From Chloranthus sessilifolius (taxonomy: Eukaryota; Streptophyta; Magnoliopsida; Chloranthales; Chloranthaceae): a stretch of DNA of 64,000 bases. The notes beneath the pieces were generated by a model. It had not been told where the DNA came from. It did not search any database and was given only the letters and a program-made list of their open reading frames with translations. Below, piece by piece: positions 63,960-64,000 of this stretch; within the stretch, counting starts at the first letter, position 1, and each line of letters starts with the position of its first letter. The stretch is taken from NCBI GenBank assembly GCA_021018995.1, contig CM037598.1, forward strand, positions 42,400,685-42,464,684. Reading direction: 5' to 3'. Position numbers and translations under genes: made by a program.

Positions 63960-64000
63960 TGGATCACTGAGCAGTGGGAGGTTCATGTAGGTATATGGTC
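63960..64000 (-). pseudogene. Element C integrase tail (edge of window)
   Basis: The minus strand reads CTACATGAACCTCCCACTGC followed by TCAGTGATCC, matching the end of the A integrase region at 26950-26985. Confidence 0.55.

Larger units (their letters stand above)
58925..64000 (-). mobile_element. Athila-type element C, 3' part, minus strand (relative of A)
   Basis: On the minus strand from the right edge: integrase tail (64000-63960), spacer, CTCGCGAG array (63515-63117), leader, accessory ORF (62728-59601), 3' region. All parts align with element A at 26940 onward. RT, RNase H and LTRs lie outside the window. The left border is the end of the D LTR at 58924. Confidence 0.75.

Overview
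This window reads as gene-poor nuclear DNA of a large plant genome, probably a dicot. It is AT-rich and consists almost entirely of nested transposable elements. I found no intact host gene. All recognisable coding sequence is transposon protein or host exons captured by a transposon, and nearly all of it is broken by stops or frameshifts.

Layout. 1-5782: right part of a CACTA (En/Spm) element ending in a CACTACAAAAAATG terminus. It carries a transposase-gene fragment and captured exons of three host genes (a bifunctional nuclease of the BBD/DUF151 type, a TM9SF/EMP70 membrane protein, and a protein phosphatase 2C), plus a nested MITE. 5800-8559: a chromovirus-like LTR in minus orientation (called G here). 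9644-12169: a 2.5 kb solo LTR with a 5-bp target duplication, splitting an older minus-strand retroelement ORF. 12458-17908: minus-strand Athila-type element H. 17909 to about 43400: Athila-type element A (LTR, gag, protease, RT, RNase H, integrase, accessory ORF), interrupted by the complete non-autonomous Athila-type element B (27195-38102, duplication ACCTG). About 43400-46486: fragment F of a Tat-like element with an antisense plant-mobile-domain gene. 46487 to about 50000: remnant E of another Athila-type element. About 50160-58924: Tat-like element D, which has no sense pol and two antisense genes. 58925-64000: minus-strand relative of A (element C), running off the right edge.

The signal I consider most worth pursuing crosses all of these families. 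Each family carries its own short CpG-containing palindrome, repeated many times, beside its promoters. The motifs are: G, CTCGCTCGAGCGAG; solo LTR, TTCGATTAATCGAA; H, a degenerate AAATCGTAAATTACGATTT type; A and C, CTCGCGAG; B, CCTATCGATAGG; E, GACCGATCGGTC; D, arms of TAGCGTGTATA. Where an element has more than one promoter (LTR, internal accessory-ORF promoter, antisense-gene promoters), the same family motif recurs at each, while related elements use different motifs. In the cleanest arrays the copies are 20-21 bp apart, two helical turns. The Athila-type elements also encode an accessory protein with a basic, NLS-like N-terminus. I infer a family-specific self-recognition system between an element-encoded nuclear protein and its palindromic sites, comparable in logic to VANC proteins of VANDAL transposons or TNPA of En/Spm. 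The arrays are seen directly; the protein-DNA pairing is hypothesis.

A second structural signal is a 32-nt hairpin repeated in the transcribed LTR leader of A and B, with compensatory changes in its stem.
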